From JAVBMU01 sp031551755 (lineage in GTDB: Bacteria; Actinomycetota; Actinomycetes; Actinomycetales; Cellulomonadaceae): a stretch of 33,843 bases of DNA. Made by a program: the position numbers and the translations under genes. Below the pieces are notes generated by a model. That model saw only the letters and a program-made list of their open reading frames with translations. It did not search any database and was not told the DNA's origin. The DNA lies in the NCBI GenBank assembly GCA_031551755.1, contig JAVBNE010000116.1:1-33843 (forward strand), given 5' to 3'. Of the stretch, positions 31,046 to 33,843 are shown in pieces. Numbering within the stretch: the first letter of the stretch is position 1; every line of letters starts with the position of its first letter.

Positions 31046-32474
31046 GTTCTTCGGTCATTTCATCGACGGCAAGGAAGTCGAGTCGGCCGACGGCCGGCGG
31101 TTCGACACCGTCAACCCATACACCCGGGAGGTTTGGGCCGAGGTCGCCCTCGGCGACCGGGCCGAAGCCGAGGCTGCCGTCGCGGCGGCTCGGGCGGCCT
31201 TCGATGAGGGCACCTGGCCGAACATGGGTCCGCAGGCCCGGCAGGCGGTGCTGCGCCGGTTCGCCGACCTCATGCTCGAGAACAAGGAAGAGCTCGCCCG
31301 GGCCGACTCCCTCGACATGGGCAAGCCCACCCCACAGGCCATCGCCGATGTCGAGCGTTCCGCCTGGAACATCCGTTTCTTCGGCGACCACCAGGCGATG
31401 AGTTGTGGTGACCAGTACCCGATGGACACGGGGCACCACGCCTACTCGCTGTACCAGGCCGCGGGTGTCGTCGTCGCCATCGCGCCGTGGAACTTCCCCC
31501 TGATGATGGCCACCTGGAAGATCGCCCCGGCCCTCGCCTGGGGTAACACGGTGGTCCTCAAGCCGTCCGAGCACACGCCGACCTCTGTCGTCGTCCTCGC
31601 CCGGCTGGCCATCGAAGCCGGCATCCCGCCCGGCGTGCTCAACGTCGTGCACGGGTACGGCGGCGATTCGGTGGGTCAGTTCCTCACCGAGGACCCCCGG
31701 ATCGACCGGATCACCTTCACCGGCGAATCGGGCACGGGCAAGGTCATCATGCGGGCCGGCTCGGCCAACCTGGTGCCGGTCAGCCTCGAACTGGGTGGCA
31801 AGGGCGCGAATATCGTCTTCGACGACGCCGAGTTGGAGAACGCTACCGATTGGGCCGTGCAGGCGATCTTCCGCAACGCCGGCCAGGTGTGCCTCGCCGG
31901 TTCGCGGCTCTTCGTGCAGCGCGGCATCTATGACCGGTTCATGGAGACGTTCAAGGCCAAGGCCGAGGCGCTCGTGATCGGAGACCCGATGGCGGACGGT
32001 ACGGAGTTCGGGCCGCTGGCCAACCAGGAGCACTTCAACAAGGTCTCCGGATACGTCACCACGATCACCGAGCAGGGCGGCACGGTACTGACCGGCGGCC
32101 TCGGTGAGGGCTGGTTCGTCAAGCCGACGATCATCGTCGACATGCCCCTCGACGCGAAGCACTACCGGGAGGAGATCTTCGGCCCGGTCGTCGTCGTGAA
32201 TGTCTTCGACACCGAGGAGGAGGTCATCGGCCTGGCCAATGACACCCCCTACGGACTGAACGCCATGGTCTTCACCGAGAACCTCTCTCGGGCCCACCGC
32301 ACGGCCGCGAAGCTCAAGGCGGGCACCGTGTGGACCAACTGCTTCTTCATCCGCGACCTGCGTGCGCCGTTCGGCGGAGTGGGCGCGTCCGGAATCGGCA
32401 GGGAAGGAGGGAACTTCTCTCGCGAGTTCTTCACCGAGCCCAAGGCCGTAGTGATGCAGATCGAGAAGGGGTGA
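31038..32474 (+). CDS. dmpC: 2-hydroxymuconic semialdehyde dehydrogenase
   Basis: A 478-residue NAD+-dependent aldehyde dehydrogenase that oxidises the ring-cleavage product to 2-hydroxymuconate, feeding the oxalocrotonate branch. Asn152 in APWNFPLMMATWK, Glu251 in LELGGKGANI and Cys285 in NAGQVCLAGSRL are the catalytic set. EEIFGPVVVVNVF and the C-terminal FGGVGASGIGREGGNFSREF are family-typical for DmpC/XylG. It starts inside the tautomerase gene's 3' end, with a GAGAGG about ten bases before the ATG. Confidence 0.94.
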   Translation: MAEFFGHFIDGKEVESADGRRFDTVNPYTREVWAEVALGDRAEAEAAVAAARAAFDEGTWPNMGPQARQAVLRRFADLMLENKEELARADSLDMGKPTPQAIADVERSAWNIRFFGDHQAMSCGDQYPMDTGHHAYSLYQAAGVVVAIAPWNFPLMMATWKIAPALAWGNTVVLKPSEHTPTSVVVLARLAIEAGIPPGVLNVVHGYGGDSVGQFLTEDPRIDRITFTGESGTGKVIMRAGSANLVPVSLELGGKGANIVFDDAELENATDWAVQAIFRNAGQVCLAGSRLFVQRGIYDRFMETFKAKAEALVIGDPMADGTEFGPLANQEHFNKVSGYVTTITEQGGTVLTGGLGEGWFVKPTIIVDMPLDAKHYREEIFGPVVVVNVFDTEEEVIGLANDTPYGLNAMVFTENLSRAHRTAAKLKAGTVWTNCFFIRDLRAPFGGVGASGIGREGGNFSREFFTEPKAVVMQIEKG

Positions 32475-32481
32475 CCCATCC

Positions 32482-32838
32482 ATGAACCGCATCCATGTCG
32501 CCGGTACCGATGTCGTCCTGCCCGTACGGGAAGGCGAGACGATCCTCGCTGCCCTGTACCGGGCGGGGTTCGCACTCAAGATCGGTTGCCGGCGGGGTGG
32601 ATGCGGGATCTGCAAGATCGACCTGCCGTCAGGGCAAGTCGACTACCCAGTGGCCGTGAGCGATCAGGTGCTCACCCCGGAGGAACGTGATTCCGGGGTA
32701 GCCCTCGCATGTCGGGCCGTGCCCAGGTCCGACATCGACATCGCGGTCCCGCCTGAGAGCCGCCTCAGGTGTATTGCGCCGCTGCTGACGAAGATCGCCT
32801 GTCAGGAGCTCACCACGCCCTCGCCGCCAGCCAGCTAG
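32482..32838 (+). CDS. dmpQ: XylT/DmpQ-type [2Fe-2S] ferredoxin
   Basis: A 118-residue plant-type ferredoxin with cluster ligands Cys36, Cys41, Cys44 (IGCRRGGCGICKID) and Cys77 (ALACRAV). In xyl/dmp systems this ferredoxin reduces the oxidised active-site iron of catechol 2,3-dioxygenase and restores activity, which fits its place directly before the dioxygenase gene. Two extra cysteines near the C-terminus (RCIAPLLTKIACQE) are outside the usual motif. It lies seven bases after the dehydrogenase stop. Confidence 0.92.
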   Translation: MNRIHVAGTDVVLPVREGETILAALYRAGFALKIGCRRGGCGICKIDLPSGQVDYPVAVSDQVLTPEERDSGVALACRAVPRSDIDIAVPPESRLRCIAPLLTKIACQELTTPSPPAS

Positions 32839-32851
32839 GCGATCGCGTCAT

Positions 32852-32865
32852 CGGCCCCCGGGCCG
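32852..32865 (+). other. Small GC dyad between ferredoxin and dioxygenase genes
   Basis: CGGCCC and GGGCCG are separated by two bases in the 83-base gap between the ferredoxin stop and the dioxygenase start. With such a small loop only about five pairs can form. It might influence message processing. Nothing else is seen in this gap except the AAGGAG site of the dioxygenase. Confidence 0.25.
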
Positions 32866-32921
32866 GCAGTGGGTCACCGACCCGAACCTCGTTTCATCAG
32901 CATGAGAAAAGGAGTGGGAAC

Positions 32922-33843
32922 ATGGGCGTTCTCCGTTTGGGCTACATCCACGTCAAGGTCACCGACCTGGAAGAGGCCAAGGACCACTACACCGACACGA
33001 TCGGCTTGTACAAGACGGCCGAGACCGACGATGCCCTGTACTTCAAGGGCTGGGACGAGTGGGACCACCACTCTGTCGTGATCGAAAAGGGTGGCACGGG
33101 CGTCACCAAATTCGGGTTCAAATGCATGACACCCGAGGACATCGATCTCTACGAGAACCGGGCTCACCAGTTCGGCGTGAAGGTCGAGCGGATGACCAAG
33201 GGCGACAACATCGAGGTCTCCGACGGCATTCGCGTCACCCTGCCGTCCACGCACGTCGTCGAGCTGTACCACGAGCAGACGGTGGTCGGCACAGAGGTCG
33301 GCTCGCTGAACCCGGAGGCATGGCCGCGTCACCAGTTCGGCATGGCTGCACCTCGGTTGGACCACGCCCTCATGGTTTCCGAGGACGTGGACACCGACGA
33401 GCGGTTCTTCATCGACGTGCTCGACTTCTACCAGGTGGAGCGCGTCATCCCAAGCTTGGACGATCAGGAGCACTCACTGGCGACGTGGTTGTCGACCGCC
33501 AATCGCGGGCACGACATTGCGATCCTCGGTGGCCCTCCCGGCACCAACGGGAAACTGCACCACTTCGCCTTCCAGCTGTCCGGCTGGAGCGATGTGCTCA
33601 AGGCCGCGGACATCATCTCGATGGACGACGTGTCCCTCGACATGGGTCCGACCAGGCACGGCATCACCCGCGGGGAGACGATCTACTTCTTCGACCCCAC
33701 GGGCAACCGCAACGAGGTCTTCGCCGACGGCTATGTGGCCCACCGCGACCGTCCGACCACCCTCTGGACGGCGGACCAGCTCGGCAAGGGCATCTTCTAC
33801 CACGGTCGGGTCCTCAACGACGCCTTCACCAGCGTCCTGACCT
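32922..33843 (+). CDS. dmpB: Catechol 2,3-dioxygenase (3' end at window edge)
   Basis: An extradiol dioxygenase of the XylE/DmpB type that opens catechol to 2-hydroxymuconic semialdehyde using Fe(II) and O2. Two vicinal-oxygen-chelate domains are present (GYIHVKVTDLEEAKDHYTDT and RLDHALMVSEDVDTDERFF). Iron ligands His148, a histidine in KLHHFAF (213/214) and Glu265 in GNRNEVFADG are visible, with second-shell His246 and Tyr255. AAGGAG precedes the ATG. All 307 codons fit inside the window, ending SVLT, like the XylE C-terminus. The last base is a T, consistent with the first base of a stop codon just outside. It is the last gene visible in the operon. Confidence 0.95.
   Translation, partial: MGVLRLGYIHVKVTDLEEAKDHYTDTIGLYKTAETDDALYFKGWDEWDHHSVVIEKGGTGVTKFGFKCMTPEDIDLYENRAHQFGVKVERMTKGDNIEVSDGIRVTLPSTHVVELYHEQTVVGTEVGSLNPEAWPRHQFGMAAPRLDHALMVSEDVDTDERFFIDVLDFYQVERVIPSLDDQEHSLATWLSTANRGHDIAILGGPPGTNGKLHHFAFQLSGWSDVLKAADIISMDDVSLDMGPTRHGITRGETIYFFDPTGNRNEVFADGYVAHRDRPTTLWTADQLGKGIFYHGRVLNDAFTSVLT

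Noticed and set aside
30966..32615. A 549-codon open frame on the minus strand
   Set aside because: Antisense shadow of the hydroxymuconic semialdehyde dehydrogenase and ferredoxin genes.

Overview
The window is a high-GC actinobacterial chromosome segment. The evidence is a WhiB-class regulator, GuaB plus a GuaB3 paralogue, an LAXTG (class E type) sorting signal, frequent GTG/TTG starts and many leaderless-looking promoters. The whiD(whiB3) / guaB / guaB3 neighbourhood is the one I know from Streptomyces and Mycobacterium. The order Micrococcales is a guess.

Layout. 1-1.8 kb: a WhiD/WhiB3-type regulator and a divergent MerR-type regulator. 1.7-6.6 kb: a very large all-helical HEAT-like protein on the minus strand. 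It is flanked by a toxin-gene scar, a small frameshifted gene, an intact Phd/RelE-type toxin-antitoxin pair and three copies of a modular inverted repeat. 6.6-17.5 kb: guaB, a small unknown gene, a 1217-residue sortase-anchored DUF11-type surface protein, a MurA-like enzyme with an N-terminal XRE helix-turn-helix, guaB3, and a succinate-semialdehyde dehydrogenase. 17.7-19.4 kb: a visibly AT-richer patch with a secreted chymotrypsin-like protease gene broken by two frameshifts, overlapping a lipoprotein gene. 19.5-21.6 kb: a small Rho_N-type protein, another lipoprotein and a YdcF/SanA-like membrane protein.

21.7-26.1 kb (minus strand): an operon pta-ackA-(DUF4031+HD hydrolase) for acetyl-CoA/acetate interconversion, followed by a fourth copy of the repeat. 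26.2-33.8 kb: an IclR-family regulator divergent from a catechol meta-cleavage operon in the order hydratase, acylating acetaldehyde dehydrogenase, aldolase, oxalocrotonate decarboxylase, tautomerase, hydroxymuconic semialdehyde dehydrogenase, XylT-type ferredoxin and catechol 2,3-dioxygenase. The last gene runs off the edge lacking only its stop codon. Together these convert catechol to pyruvate and acetyl-CoA. The hydrolytic branch enzyme (XylF/DmpD) and the catechol-forming oxygenase are not in the window.

The most notable structure outside genes is a family of four intergenic elements built from 19-bp modules. Two modules face forward and one to three face backward, always just past a gene's 3' end. 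The hairpin arms covary between copies, and one copy abuts a rearranged scar of the same toxin gene that is intact 4.4 kb away. A second notable pattern is eight genes with TANNNT placed six or seven bases before the start codon, consistent with leaderless transcripts.
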